From: Variovorax sp. dw_308
GTDB lineage: Bacteria; Pseudomonadota; Gammaproteobacteria; Burkholderiales; Burkholderiaceae_C
NCBI RefSeq assembly: GCF_019207085.1
Contig: NZ_JAATOM010000002.1
Location: 496,001 to 560,000, forward strand
DNA length: 64,000 nt
Reading direction: 5' to 3'
Each line of letters starts with the position of its first letter. Within the stretch, counting starts at the first letter, position 1. The translations under genes and the position numbers were made by a program. Below, one piece after another: positions 36,594 to 45,424 of this stretch. The notes under the pieces were generated by a model. That model was given only the letters and a program-made list of their open reading frames with translations, did not search any database and had not been told where the DNA came from.

Positions 36594-37576
36594 GCTTTGA
36601 TCTCCGTCAGTTCGACGAGCACGGCGGCGATGGTGCGCTTCGCCAGCTCGACCTTGAATCCGTTGTCCCGCAAGGGCTGTGCGGCGGCCAGCTCCGCCTC
36701 GGCCGCCAACCGGAAACTCTCTGCCGTGGCCGGCTGTCCCCGCAGCGCCTGTTCCGCCTTCCAGGCACGCCACGGCTTGTGCGCGACCCCGCCCAGGGCG
36801 ATGCGCACGTCCTTGACCGTGTCGCCGTCCAGTTCGAGCGCAGCGGCCACCGAGATCAGCGCAAAGGCGAAGCTGGCCCGGTCGCGGACCTTCCGATAGG
36901 TCGAACGAGCACCGAATGCCAGCGCGGGCAATTCGATCGCGGTGATGAGTTCGCCGGGCTCGAGCAGCGTGTCGATTTCGGGATGGTCTTCGGGCAGGCG
37001 ATGCAGGTCCGTGATCGGCAAGGTGCGTTCGCCCCGGGCGCCCTGGAGGTGGATCACCGCATCGAGCGCCGCGAGCGCCACGCACATGTCGGACGGATGC
37101 GTCGCGACGCAACCCGGCGAGGCGCCCAGGATGGCATGGCCGCGGTTGAAGCCGTCAAGCGCATCGCAACCCTGGCCGGGGTTTCGCTTGTTGCAGCGCG
37201 AACCCTCGCAGTCGTAGAAGTAGGTGCAGCGCGTGCGCTGCAGGATGTTGCCGCCGACCGTCGCCATGTTCCGGATCTGGGCCGAAGCGCCGGCCGTGAT
37301 CGCCCGGGCCAGCACCGGGTAGCGGCTTCTCACTGCGGGATGCGAGGCGAGCGCCGTGTTGCGCGTGGCGCCGCCGATCCACAGGCTGCCGTCCGCGCGT
37401 TCCTCGATGTCCCTGGACAGCCCGGTCACGTCGACCAGCATGCCCGGGCCCTCGATCGCCTCGCGCATCAGGTCCACGAGATTGGTGCCGCCGCCCAGGT
37501 ACCTGGCGCCCGGCTGAGTGCACAGCCGCAAGGCATCGCCCGCGTCCTGCGCGCGATGGTAGGTGAAGGGCATCAT
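36590..37576 (-). CDS. xanthine-dehydrogenase-family FAD-binding subunit
   Basis: A 328-residue FAD subunit. The FAD-binding ARYLGGGTNLVDLM segment (about residue 25) and ATVGGNILQRTRC (about 107) are characteristic. An insertion with four closely spaced cysteines follows (CTYFYDC, SRCNKR, GQGC, about 119-140), the arrangement known from PaoB and 4-hydroxybenzoyl-CoA reductase, where it binds an extra [4Fe-4S] cluster. It passes electrons from the molybdenum subunit. It overlaps both neighbours by ATGA. Confidence 0.9.
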   Translation of the reverse strand: MMPFTYHRAQDAGDALRLCTQPGARYLGGGTNLVDLMREAIEGPGMLVDVTGLSRDIEERADGSLWIGGATRNTALASHPAVRSRYPVLARAITAGASAQIRNMATVGGNILQRTRCTYFYDCEGSRCNKRNPGQGCDALDGFNRGHAILGASPGCVATHPSDMCVALAALDAVIHLQGARGERTLPITDLHRLPEDHPEIDTLLEPGELITAIELPALAFGARSTYRKVRDRASFAFALISVAAALELDGDTVKDVRIALGGVAHKPWRAWKAEQALRGQPATAESFRLAAEAELAAAQPLRDNGFKVELAKRTIAAVLVELTEIKA

Positions 37577-38079
37577 GACGCGGCCCCCGCACAGGTTTCG
37601 GCGATGGCCGCGACGATGCCGTTGTAGGCCCCGCAGCGGCACAGGTTGCCGCTCATGCGTTCGCGCAGCTCGTCGTGGCTGAGTGCGATCGTGGCGGCCG
37701 AGAGGTCCGCCGTGACATGACTGGGAACGCCTCGCCGCAACTCGCCGGCCATCCCGACGGCCGAGCAGATCTGCCCGGGCGTGCAGTAGCCGCACTGGAA
37801 GCCGTCGTGCTCGATGAAAGCCTTCTGGAGCGGATGCAACTCGCCCTCTTTCGCAAGCCCTTCGATCGTGGTCACGGAGCTGCCTTCGCACTGCACGGCC
37901 AATGTCAGGCACGCGAGCACGCGATCGTCATCGACAAGCACCGTGCACGCGCCGCATGCGCCTTGGTTGCAGCCCTTCTTGGCGCCGTAGAGATGGAGAT
38001 GCTCGCGCAGGAAATCGAGCAGCGAAACCCGCGGATCGCCGGGCAACTCCGCCGGCAAGCCATTGATGGTGATGGTCAT
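37573..38079 (-). CDS. xanthine-dehydrogenase-family [2Fe-2S] subunit
   Basis: A 168-residue iron-sulphur subunit. The plant-type cluster is bound by GCNQGACGACTV...C (about residues 37-60) and the second cluster by CGYCTPGQ (about 98) and CRCGAYNGI (about 148). The N-terminus MTITINGLPAEL is short with no twin-arginine signal, so unlike periplasmic PaoA this complex should be cytoplasmic. It is the first gene of the three-gene operon, facing a 221-bp intergenic region shared with the lipoprotein gene. Confidence 0.92.
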   Translation of the reverse strand: MTITINGLPAELPGDPRVSLLDFLREHLHLYGAKKGCNQGACGACTVLVDDDRVLACLTLAVQCEGSSVTTIEGLAKEGELHPLQKAFIEHDGFQCGYCTPGQICSAVGMAGELRRGVPSHVTADLSAATIALSHDELRERMSGNLCRCGAYNGIVAAIAETCAGAAS

Positions 38080-38300
38080 GGATACCTCGTGGGGGTATGA
38101 GGTGAGCAAAGAGTCGTCCCACCGTTGCGTGACGATGCGATCGACTGCCGGACGCACTTCTTAGCATGACGGCGGGCGGTGCGCCGTCATCCTTTTTCCA
38201 CAACGCGTGCATGGGAGGGCCCTGGCGGGCGCGCTCGTCCTACGACGAATCCGTATGTGTTCCTTCGTGGCGACTCGCCCGGCGACTTCACCATCCGACG

Positions 38301-38945
38301 ATGAAAACCTCGCATCGCCCTGGAGCCGTGGCCTCGGCAGCAGTCGGATTGCTGGCAGCCGTGCTGGCCGTCGCGGGGTGCTCCTCCGCGCCACAGCGCC
38401 AGGCGCAATGGACGGATCCCGCCCTCGGTGCGCAGTCGGGGTTCCTTCGGGGCGAGAAGGTGCTCATCGCGTGCGACGCCTTCGACGTGGCGATGCGCCG
38501 CACCTGCGAGGACGGGCTCTACCGCGAGGTGCTCGCGAAGGGCGCCACGCCGGTGGCGGTGCCCGCCGGGACCGTGCTGCTCAACGACCGCGAACTCGAC
38601 GGCCAACTCGTTGCCAGCGCCCGAGCGCTCGGGGCCAAGGCCGTGTTCACGATGACCTTGACGCCAGCAACCTCCAACGCGGGCTCGGGTGTCTCGCTGG
38701 GGATCGGCGGATTCAACTTCGGCAGCGGCAGCGGCGGGGGCGGAGGGATAGGCCTGAGCGTTCCGGTGGGCGGCGGTGGTTGGTCAACGGGTTTCGCGGC
38801 CAATGGTCGTGTCACCGAAGTGAGCAGCAGCCGGCTGGTGTGGACCGCGACCGTGGTGGCAGCACCGTCATCAGACCTCAATGCGCAGTTCGCGGACTTG
38901 TCGCGTTCGATGCTGGAGACGGCGCAAGGCGCAGGCCTGTTCTAG
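38301..38945 (+). CDS. putative lipoprotein with glycine-rich segment
   Basis: A 214-residue protein with a lipoprotein signal: a hydrophobic stretch ending LAVAGCSS, the lipobox cysteine at residue 27. The mature part has a middle Gly/Ser-rich segment (about residues 128-160: FGSGSGGGGGIG). No domain is recognised. The ATG at 38301 was chosen because it places the lipobox correctly; longer frames upstream lack a signal. It is probably anchored in the outer membrane. Confidence 0.75.
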   Translation: MKTSHRPGAVASAAVGLLAAVLAVAGCSSAPQRQAQWTDPALGAQSGFLRGEKVLIACDAFDVAMRRTCEDGLYREVLAKGATPVAVPAGTVLLNDRELDGQLVASARALGAKAVFTMTLTPATSNAGSGVSLGIGGFNFGSGSGGGGGIGLSVPVGGGGWSTGFAANGRVTEVSSSRLVWTATVVAAPSSDLNAQFADLSRSMLETAQGAGLF

Positions 38946-39088
38946 TGCCTTTCAGCAGCCAGCAGGACTGACGCAGGAGAGTGAGTCAGCGCGCAGAATG
39001 CTGGCACGCGCAGCATCCTGCAGCTCGACGCAGCCCGTTCGTCCCACCGTGCAACCATCGCGCCGTAACCGCCCGCGGAGAAAATTCC

Positions 39089-39664
39089 ATGCCACTTCTT
39101 GTCGCTGGCCTCATCCTGTTCCTCGGCATCCATTCGGTCTCGATCGTCGCGCCAGCCTGGCGGGATGCGCAGATCGGCCGGCACGGAGAAAAGCTCTGGA
39201 AGGGCCTCTACGCCCTCGCCTCGCTGGCCGGACTGCTCTTGCTCATCTACGGCTACGGCGTTGCCCGCCAGAGTCCGGTCGTGCTTTACACGCCGCCGCA
39301 GGCCCTGCGCCATGTCGCGCTGCTGCTGATGGTTCCTGTGTTTCCCTTGCTGTTTGCCGCCTACCTGCCCGGCCGCATCGCGCGCATGGCCAGGCACCCG
39401 ATGCTGCTTGCCGTCAAGCTCTGGGCCACGGCGCACCTGTTGGCCAACGGCACGCTCGCTGACGTGCTGCTGTTCGGGGCCTTCCTTGCGTGGGCCGTGG
39501 CGGACAGGATTTCCGTCAAGCGGCGTGCCGTGCCGCACAGCGTGCCTCGGGCCCCTGCAGGTGCCATGAACGACCTGATCGTGGTCGTCGGCGGGCTGCT
39601 GGTCTATGGAGGTTTCTTGTACCGGGTACACGTCTGGTTGACCGGGGTGTCACCACTGGGCTAA
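39089..39664 (+). CDS. NnrU-like integral membrane protein
   Basis: A 191-residue protein with five or so membrane segments. The opening LLVAGLILFLGIHSVSIVAP, the SPVVLYTP motif (about residue 64) and AVKLWATAHLLANG (about 108-121, with a conserved His) fit the NnrU family, first noted near denitrification genes. Its role is unproven; it may be linked to haem/NO chemistry. GCGGAG precedes the ATG. No denitrification gene is nearby. Confidence 0.82.
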   Translation: MPLLVAGLILFLGIHSVSIVAPAWRDAQIGRHGEKLWKGLYALASLAGLLLLIYGYGVARQSPVVLYTPPQALRHVALLLMVPVFPLLFAAYLPGRIARMARHPMLLAVKLWATAHLLANGTLADVLLFGAFLAWAVADRISVKRRAVPHSVPRAPAGAMNDLIVVVGGLLVYGGFLYRVHVWLTGVSPLG

Positions 39665-39784
39665 TACGCAAGGCACAAGCCCGGGTTTGCCGCCGCCATG
39701 ACCGAGCGCGGCATTCGGCTCCCCCGGGAGTGCCAGGGCTGGCTCGGCGAGATCCTCTCGAGCTGACGGAGGACGATGGCGCGA

Positions 39785-40426
39785 TCAGGCAAGCAGGAGC
39801 GGCATGCCTGGGTCGCCCTTCTGCATCGCGCGCTGGTAGGCCTCGCGCCCTGCGATGCGCTGCAGGTAAGCCAGGATGTTCGGATACGGCGTGAGCTCGA
39901 AGGGCATGAAGTAGCGCATCGTCGTCAACGAGAAGACGGTCATGATGTCCGCGGCGGTGAAGTCCTTGCCGGCCAGGAACGGTACATCGCCGAGCCGGCC
40001 CTCGATCAGCGCGAAGGCGCTGACAAGCCGGCTGTTCAGGCGCGCTGCGATGGGATTGTCGGACGGCAGTTGCAGTCTCCGGACGAACATGTTGCGGCCC
40101 ATGTTCGGCTGGAAATTCCCGTTGGCGTAGTGCCACCAGAAGATGTAGTCGACGAAGTCCGGATGGTCCGGTCCGAGCACCAGCCGGCCACCCCCGTACT
40201 TCGCGATGATGTATTCCATGATGGCGCCGGACTCCGCAAGCAGAAGCTCCCCGTCGCTGATCACGGGCGCCGTGCCCAGCGGGTGCAACGCCACGAGTTC
40301 CGGCGGCGCCAGGGAGGTGACCGGATCCCGCACATAGTGCTTGAGTTCGTACGTCAGGCCGAGCTCCTCGCAGAGCCATACGATGCGCTCCGATTGCGAC
40401 TTGCCGAGATGGTGGACTATGAGCAC
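39785..40426 (-). CDS. glutathione S-transferase family protein
   Basis: A soluble GST of 213 residues. The thioredoxin-like N-terminal domain starts LIVHHLGKSQSERIVWL, with the serine typical of the catalytic site near residue 10, and ISDGELLLAESGAIMEYI forms the glutathione site. The GTG at 40426 is taken as the start because AAGGAA precedes it and it matches the usual family N-terminus; ATGs at 40456 and 40492 are alternatives and the latter would overlap the divergent DUF72 gene. The substrate is unknown. Confidence 0.85.
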   Translation of the reverse strand: MLIVHHLGKSQSERIVWLCEELGLTYELKHYVRDPVTSLAPPELVALHPLGTAPVISDGELLLAESGAIMEYIIAKYGGGRLVLGPDHPDFVDYIFWWHYANGNFQPNMGRNMFVRRLQLPSDNPIAARLNSRLVSAFALIEGRLGDVPFLAGKDFTAADIMTVFSLTTMRYFMPFELTPYPNILAYLQRIAGREAYQRAMQKGDPGMPLLLA

Positions 40427-40490
40427 TTTGCTTCCTTGAAATAGACGCTCGATCATCGCAGGTGCGTGACGGCGCAAAAGGGACTTCAGC

Positions 40491-41291
40491 ATGCAAACTC
40501 ACCACCAGGCAGACAAGGATGGCCGCGCCATGGAAACACCGCATGGTCACGGCATCCATCTCGGTTGCGCGGGCTGGAATGTGCCACGGGACTTTGCGGA
40601 CGCGTTCGGCGAGGGCTCCTCGCATCTCGCCCGCTATGCCACCCGGTTTCATGCCGTGGAGATCAACAGCTCCTTCTACCGGCCGCATCGGCGGCAGACC
40701 TACGAGCGCTGGGCCGCGAGCACGCCGCCCGACTTTGCCTTCAGCGTCAAGCTTCCGCAGGCCATCACGCACGAACTGCGGCTGGTTCGTGCGATGCAGG
40801 TGTTCGACACGTTCCGGGATCAGGTCCAGGGCCTTGGAGAGCGACTGCGCTGCCTGCTGGTCCAGCTCCCACCGAGCCTGGCCTTTGACGCACGCGTGGC
40901 GGGCCGCTTCGCCACCGCGCTGCGCCGACGCTACGCAGGACCGGTAGCGATCGAGCCGCGTCATGTCAGCTGGTTCACGCCGGAAGTCGATGCATTGCTC
41001 GCGAGCTGGCGCTTCGGCCGCGTGCTCGCCGACCCGGTGCGCCATGACGCGGGAGCGGCACCAGGCGGATGGCCCGAGACCGTCTACTTGCGGCTGCACG
41101 GATCGCCGCGCATGTACTGGTCGCGTTACGAGGATGCGTTGCTCGGCCTGCTCGCGCCGCGGCTGTCGACGGCGGCCGCGGACGCCAGGCACTGCTGGTG
41201 CATCTTCGACAACACGGCGGCCGGCCAGGCAGTGGGCGACGCGCTGCGGCTCGACGCGATGCTCGCCAGGATGCCCAAAGCACCAGGCTAG
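40491..41291 (+). CDS. DUF72 family protein
   Basis: A 266-residue TIM-barrel-like protein of DUF72. The blocks IHLGCAGWNVPRDF, VEINSSFYR, FAFSVKLPQAITH, AIEPRHVSWF and VYLRLHGSPRMYW are typical. The biochemical role of the family is not established. The first ATG is used; an internal ATG at 40530 with AAGGATGG upstream is an equally good start. It is divergent from the GST gene with almost no intergenic space. Confidence 0.85.
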   Translation: MQTHHQADKDGRAMETPHGHGIHLGCAGWNVPRDFADAFGEGSSHLARYATRFHAVEINSSFYRPHRRQTYERWAASTPPDFAFSVKLPQAITHELRLVRAMQVFDTFRDQVQGLGERLRCLLVQLPPSLAFDARVAGRFATALRRRYAGPVAIEPRHVSWFTPEVDALLASWRFGRVLADPVRHDAGAAPGGWPETVYLRLHGSPRMYWSRYEDALLGLLAPRLSTAAADARHCWCIFDNTAAGQAVGDALRLDAMLARMPKAPG

Positions 41292-41333
41292 CGCGACGAC
41301 CTGCCGGGAAGAGCCGCTCGCAGTGCCCAACCC

Positions 41334-42476
41334 TCAAGCGCGAGCCGGCTCGAAGCGCCCCGCGAACTCCTCGGCACACGCCCGAAACTTGGCGTTGCGC
41401 TGGTCGAGCGCTTCCTGCGTCATGGGCACCATGATCGGTCCGCCCTCGTGCGCGAAGGCCTGGCACTGCTCGACGTAGGGACGCAGGCGCTCGTGATAGA
41501 TGGGCGCGGCAGCGCCCATGTCGCCGCCGCAGTCGGTCCAGGTGCTCGCAAGCGTTTCCGCGGCCACCATTGCCAAGGTGGTGCCCATGCCAGACAGCAG
41601 CGCCGCGCAGTGGCCCGCATCGCCGATGACCGCCACGTTGCCGTGGATCCAGCTGGGCATGTGGGTCTGGCTCACCGAGTCGAAGTAGAAGCCCTTGGCG
41701 GCGGGGTCGGTGAAGGCCGAGCGGATCTCGCGCACCTGCCAGGCGTCGACCCGCGACAGGAAGCCATCGACGATCCTGCGATGACTGGCCACGTCACGGT
41801 AGTCGTAGTCGATCTCCGGACTGGCGCACAGCATGAGCGCTTGCGGACCGTCACCCGCATCGCGCACGGCGATGGTCAGGCCCGGGACGTTGAGCATGCC
41901 TCGTTGCCATGGGCGATCGTTCGGGAGATCGACGAGGGCGACGTAGTAGCCGAAGTGCCGGACGTAGTTCTTCTCGGGCCCGAAGGCGAGCTTGCGCACA
42001 TTGGAGTGGAGGCCGTCGGCGCCGACCACGAGGTCGTAGCGGCCTTGCGCGCCGTCCAGGAAAGTGACCGCCACGCCATCCGCACCATCGACCATCGATG
42101 CGATGGACGCCTTGAAACGAAACTCGACATCCTCCGGTATCACGCCGAGCAGGATGCGGTTGAGGCGGTCGCGCGAGATCTCGATGTCCTCGTCGGTCTC
42201 GTTGGCGAACCAGCGCAGATCCAGCGTCGCGACCTGTGTTCCGGTGGCATCGAGCACCGGCGCCGGGCCTGCAATCACGACCTTCTGGTCATCGATCTGC
42301 TGGAGGATGCCCATGCGCCTTGCCGTGCCGAGCGCGCGTCCACGCACGTCGATCGGCGCACCGCCGGGACGCAGGCCATCGGCACGCTCGATCACTGTCA
42401 CCCGGTGACCGAGATGGGCAAACCAACAGGCGGCCGAGAGGCCGGCCATGCTGGCTCCGGAAATGAGGACGTCCAT
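41334..42476 (-). CDS. FAD-dependent monooxygenase
   Basis: A 380-residue flavoprotein aromatic-hydroxylase-type monooxygenase. The FAD motif is ISGASMAGL (about residues 5-13), the DG motif VVGADGLHSNVRK (about 153) and the second FAD motif VIGDAGHC (about 287). It would use NAD(P)H and O2 to hydroxylate a cyclic substrate. The ATG at 42476 follows AGGAG. It is the last gene of the operon whose first six genes encode a GAF protein, a VOC protein, a hydrolase and an ABC importer, so it may perform the first attack on the imported compound. Confidence 0.88.
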   Translation of the reverse strand: MDVLISGASMAGLSAACWFAHLGHRVTVIERADGLRPGGAPIDVRGRALGTARRMGILQQIDDQKVVIAGPAPVLDATGTQVATLDLRWFANETDEDIEISRDRLNRILLGVIPEDVEFRFKASIASMVDGADGVAVTFLDGAQGRYDLVVGADGLHSNVRKLAFGPEKNYVRHFGYYVALVDLPNDRPWQRGMLNVPGLTIAVRDAGDGPQALMLCASPEIDYDYRDVASHRRIVDGFLSRVDAWQVREIRSAFTDPAAKGFYFDSVSQTHMPSWIHGNVAVIGDAGHCAALLSGMGTTLAMVAAETLASTWTDCGGDMGAAAPIYHERLRPYVEQCQAFAHEGGPIMVPMTQEALDQRNAKFRACAEEFAGRFEPARA

Positions 42477-42519
42477 GGGGCTGCTCCTGAGTGTTGCGCG
42501 TGAAAAAGATTCTGTTCGC

Positions 42520-43617
42520 CTACAGCTTGAACGACTTCGCCATCTCCACCACCGCCTGCTTGTCGAAGGCGTTGACCTCATCGATCAACTCGTTGGAGAA
42601 CAGCCGGTTGGGGTCGCCCAGCTCTTCGGCCAGCTTCGGGTTCTTGCTGCTCTCGGCGGCCATCGCGATGTTGGCCTGCCATTCGACCAGCGACGATGCG
42701 CCCATGCGCTGGTCGGGGTCGTCGGGGCGGCGCATCCAGCTGTTCTTGCGGTCTTTCAGGATGAAGGCCAGTTCCTTGCGCGCCTCGTCTTCGGTGCGAC
42801 CCTTGGGCTTGCTCTCGGGGTACACAGCCCAGTGCAGGTCGATGCCGGCGTCGAGGTTGGCGTTCGAGAAGATGGTGGACTTGGCGATGCCGCGGAACAG
42901 CGCCACCAGGTTCTTGCGCTCGTCCTTCAGCAGCTTGCGGGGCACGCACATCCAGCCGGAGCCGAGCTGCGCAAACTTGGGCGTGAGCGGCACGTAGCGC
43001 AGCTTGGTGCCGACAAGTTCGATGCGCGCGGCCGCCGTGTCGAAAGCCACCATCGCATCGACCCGGTCGTTGTCGATCGCCGCGCCCGCCGGCGCGCCGT
43101 CACCGATGGCGATGTACTCGCACTTGTCGTCCTTCAGGCCCAGCTCGGCCAGCATGGTCTTGGTTATCACGATGCCCGTGTCGCCCTGGCTGCGCACGCC
43201 GATGCGCTTGCCGGCCAGGTCGGCAGCCGTCTTGATCGGGCTGTCCGGCTTCACCACGATCACGTTGGCATTGCGCGGCAGCCACTTGTAGACGCTCACC
43301 AGGTCGAGCGTCGGGTCCTTGACCATCGCCGGCACCAGGATGCCGGGGACGGCCGGGCCAAACTCCACGTGGCCGGCGCGCAGGCTTTGCAGCGCCTGCG
43401 TCATGCTCGACATGTTGACGTACTCCACGTCCACGCCGCCGGACTTGTAGAAGTTCAGCTTCGGCGACTGGCCTGCGGTGACGAAGCATTGCTGCGGGTC
43501 GTTGACCGCCGCGGTGTTTGCGACCTTCATGATGCGCAGGTTCTGCGCCAGGGCCGGCAAGCCGCCCACGAGTCCCAGGCCGCCCAGGCCCAATGCGAAA
43601 TCACGACGTGTCAACAT
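42520..43617 (-). CDS. ABC transporter substrate-binding protein, nitrate/sulfonate/taurine type
   Basis: A 365-residue binding protein of the NMT1/SsuA-like family. The N-terminus MLTRRDFALGLGGLGLVGGLPALA is a twin-arginine-like signal peptide. The mature protein holds family blocks such as KLNFYKSGGVDVEYVN and DLAGKRIGVRSQGDTG (about 143-158). It captures a small anionic or aromatic compound for the permease at 43705-44592. An 87-bp gap separates the two genes. Confidence 0.87.
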   Translation of the reverse strand: MLTRRDFALGLGGLGLVGGLPALAQNLRIMKVANTAAVNDPQQCFVTAGQSPKLNFYKSGGVDVEYVNMSSMTQALQSLRAGHVEFGPAVPGILVPAMVKDPTLDLVSVYKWLPRNANVIVVKPDSPIKTAADLAGKRIGVRSQGDTGIVITKTMLAELGLKDDKCEYIAIGDGAPAGAAIDNDRVDAMVAFDTAAARIELVGTKLRYVPLTPKFAQLGSGWMCVPRKLLKDERKNLVALFRGIAKSTIFSNANLDAGIDLHWAVYPESKPKGRTEDEARKELAFILKDRKNSWMRRPDDPDQRMGASSLVEWQANIAMAAESSKNPKLAEELGDPNRLFSNELIDEVNAFDKQAVVEMAKSFKL

Positions 43618-43704
43618 GGTTCACTCCTTGCCGGTACCGGACCGGCCGCGTTCAAAAAAATGTGAGTCGTGCAGCTGGATGCGCCCGCCGCACCAAGGGC
43701 GGAT

Positions 43705-44592
43705 TCAGGCATTGACCGTGCGCTGGGAGGTATCGGCCGGCATCCAGTGCAGCACCCGCGCCTGCACGCGCCGCAACAGGCTGGTCAGCGCGACGCCGAT
43801 CACCGAGAGCACCACGCACACTGCAAAGCTGCCGCCGGTGTCGGCCTGCGCTTCCATCTGCAGGATCAGGACTCCAAGCCCCGCCTGCGCACCGACGAAC
43901 TCGCCCACCACCGCACCCACCACGCTGAAGGCGGCGGCCATGTTCAGGCCGGCAAAGACATACGGCAGCGCACTCGGGAACTTGGCCTTGCGAAAGATCT
44001 GCCAGCGCGTGGCCGACAGGGAGCGCAGCAAGTCGATGCGGTCGGGGTCCACCGCCTTGAAGCCTGCGATGCTGGTCACCAGCACCGGGAAGAAGGTCAG
44101 CATGCAGATGATCACCACCTTGGAGCTGATGCCGAAGCCGAGCCACACCACGATGATCGGCGCCACCGCCACCTTGGGCACGCTCTGCAACGCGGCCACG
44201 TAGGGTTCCACCAGTGCTTCCACCTTCGGCATCTGCGACACCAGGATGCCGATGGCCAGGCCCACGCCGCTGCCGATCGCGAAGCCCAGCAGGATCTCGG
44301 CGAGCGTCACGCCGCCGTGGTACCAGAAGCCGTCCTTCGCCATCGGTCCTGTTGCGAGACCGCGCCATAGCGCCACCGCGATGTCGCTCACCGGCGGCAC
44401 CAGATGCTGGGGCACCTTGAAGAGGCGCACCACCCCTTCCCACGTGCCGAGCAGCGCGATCAGCAGCAGGATCGACTGCACGCGTGTGGAAGCAAGCGGA
44501 TTCCCGCGGCGTGGCTGCGGCGCCTGTGCCCGCTTCGTGGTGACGACGTCGGGCTGCGGGGCGGATTCGGTGTTCATCGTGGCAGTGGTCAT
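43705..44592 (-). CDS. ABC transporter permease, nitrate/sulfonate/taurine type
   Basis: A 295-residue inner-membrane permease with six or so membrane segments. The coupling loop ALQSVPKVAVAPIIVVWLG is characteristic (about 132-150). The N-terminal 35 residues are polar. The ATG at 44592 is chosen because AAGGTG precedes it; a start at 44628 would overlap the ATPase gene. It works with the ATPase at 44609-45424. Confidence 0.88.
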   Translation of the reverse strand: MTTATMNTESAPQPDVVTTKRAQAPQPRRGNPLASTRVQSILLLIALLGTWEGVVRLFKVPQHLVPPVSDIAVALWRGLATGPMAKDGFWYHGGVTLAEILLGFAIGSGVGLAIGILVSQMPKVEALVEPYVAALQSVPKVAVAPIIVVWLGFGISSKVVIICMLTFFPVLVTSIAGFKAVDPDRIDLLRSLSATRWQIFRKAKFPSALPYVFAGLNMAAAFSVVGAVVGEFVGAQAGLGVLILQMEAQADTGGSFAVCVVLSVIGVALTSLLRRVQARVLHWMPADTSQRTVNA

Positions 44593-44608
44593 GGCAGCAC
44601 CTTCTTCT

Positions 44609-45424
44609 TCAGTCGAATGAAACGGCATGCGAAAAGCGCTCGCGGATCGAAGCGGACGCCGCGGCGAAAGTCGGGTGCGACATCACTTCCATCGTTCGCG
44701 GGCGTGGCAAGTCGATGGGCAGGACGCGTTCCAGCGTGCCCGGACGCGGCGACATCACGAAGACCTTGTCGCCGAGGAACACGGCCTCGGGAATGGAGTG
44801 CGTGATCAGCACCACGGTCTTGCCGCTCTCCATCCAGATGCGCTGCAACTCGATGTTCATGCGCTCGCGCGTCATGGCGTCGAGGGCGCCGAAGGGCTCG
44901 TCCATCAGCAGCATCTTCGGGTCGTGCAGCAGCGCCCGCGCGATGGAGGCGCGCTGCTGCATGCCGCCGCTCAACTGGCGCGGAAGCTTGTGCTCGAAGC
45001 CTTCGAGGCGGACCATGTGCAACAGTTGCATGGCACGTTCGCGCGCCTGCTTCCTGTCGAGGCCGAGCACTTCGGCCGGCAGCATCACGTTCTCCAGGAT
45101 CGTGCGCCACGGCAGCAGGATCGAGCTCTGGAACACCACGCCCACGTCGCGCCGCGTGCCATGGATCGGCTGGCCGTCGAGCACCACCTTGCCGACGCTG
45201 TAGTCGAGCAGGCCGGCCAGGATGCGCAGCAGCGTGCTCTTGCCGCAGCCGCTGGGTCCGACGATGGTGACGAAGCTGCCCTGCTCGATGGTGCAGTCGA
45301 TCTGCTTGAGCGCGAGCACGCCGTCGTTGCCGTTGCCGAAGTTCTTGGACAGCCCCTCGATGCGGATGTAGTCGGGCCGGCCGCGCTTCATTGCGGGCGC
45401 GGCCGCGGGCAGGGTTGTGTTCAT
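44609..45424 (-). CDS. ABC transporter ATPase, nitrate/sulfonate/taurine type
   Basis: A 271-residue ATPase. Walker A GPSGCGKST is near residue 56, the signature LSGGMQQRASIARAL near 149, and Walker B LLMDEPFGALD near 170, followed by the switch histidine (LITHSIPEA). The ATG at 45424 follows AAGGAG and overlaps the stop of the alpha/beta-hydrolase gene (ATGA). Confidence 0.93.
   Translation of the reverse strand: MNTTLPAAAPAMKRGRPDYIRIEGLSKNFGNGNDGVLALKQIDCTIEQGSFVTIVGPSGCGKSTLLRILAGLLDYSVGKVVLDGQPIHGTRRDVGVVFQSSILLPWRTILENVMLPAEVLGLDRKQARERAMQLLHMVRLEGFEHKLPRQLSGGMQQRASIARALLHDPKMLLMDEPFGALDAMTRERMNIELQRIWMESGKTVVLITHSIPEAVFLGDKVFVMSPRPGTLERVLPIDLPRPRTMEVMSHPTFAAASASIRERFSHAVSFD

Noticed and set aside
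39698..39766. A 22-codon plus-strand ORF between the NnrU-like and GST genes
   Set aside because: No ribosome-binding site, no similarity recognised and no repeat of it elsewhere; not enough support.
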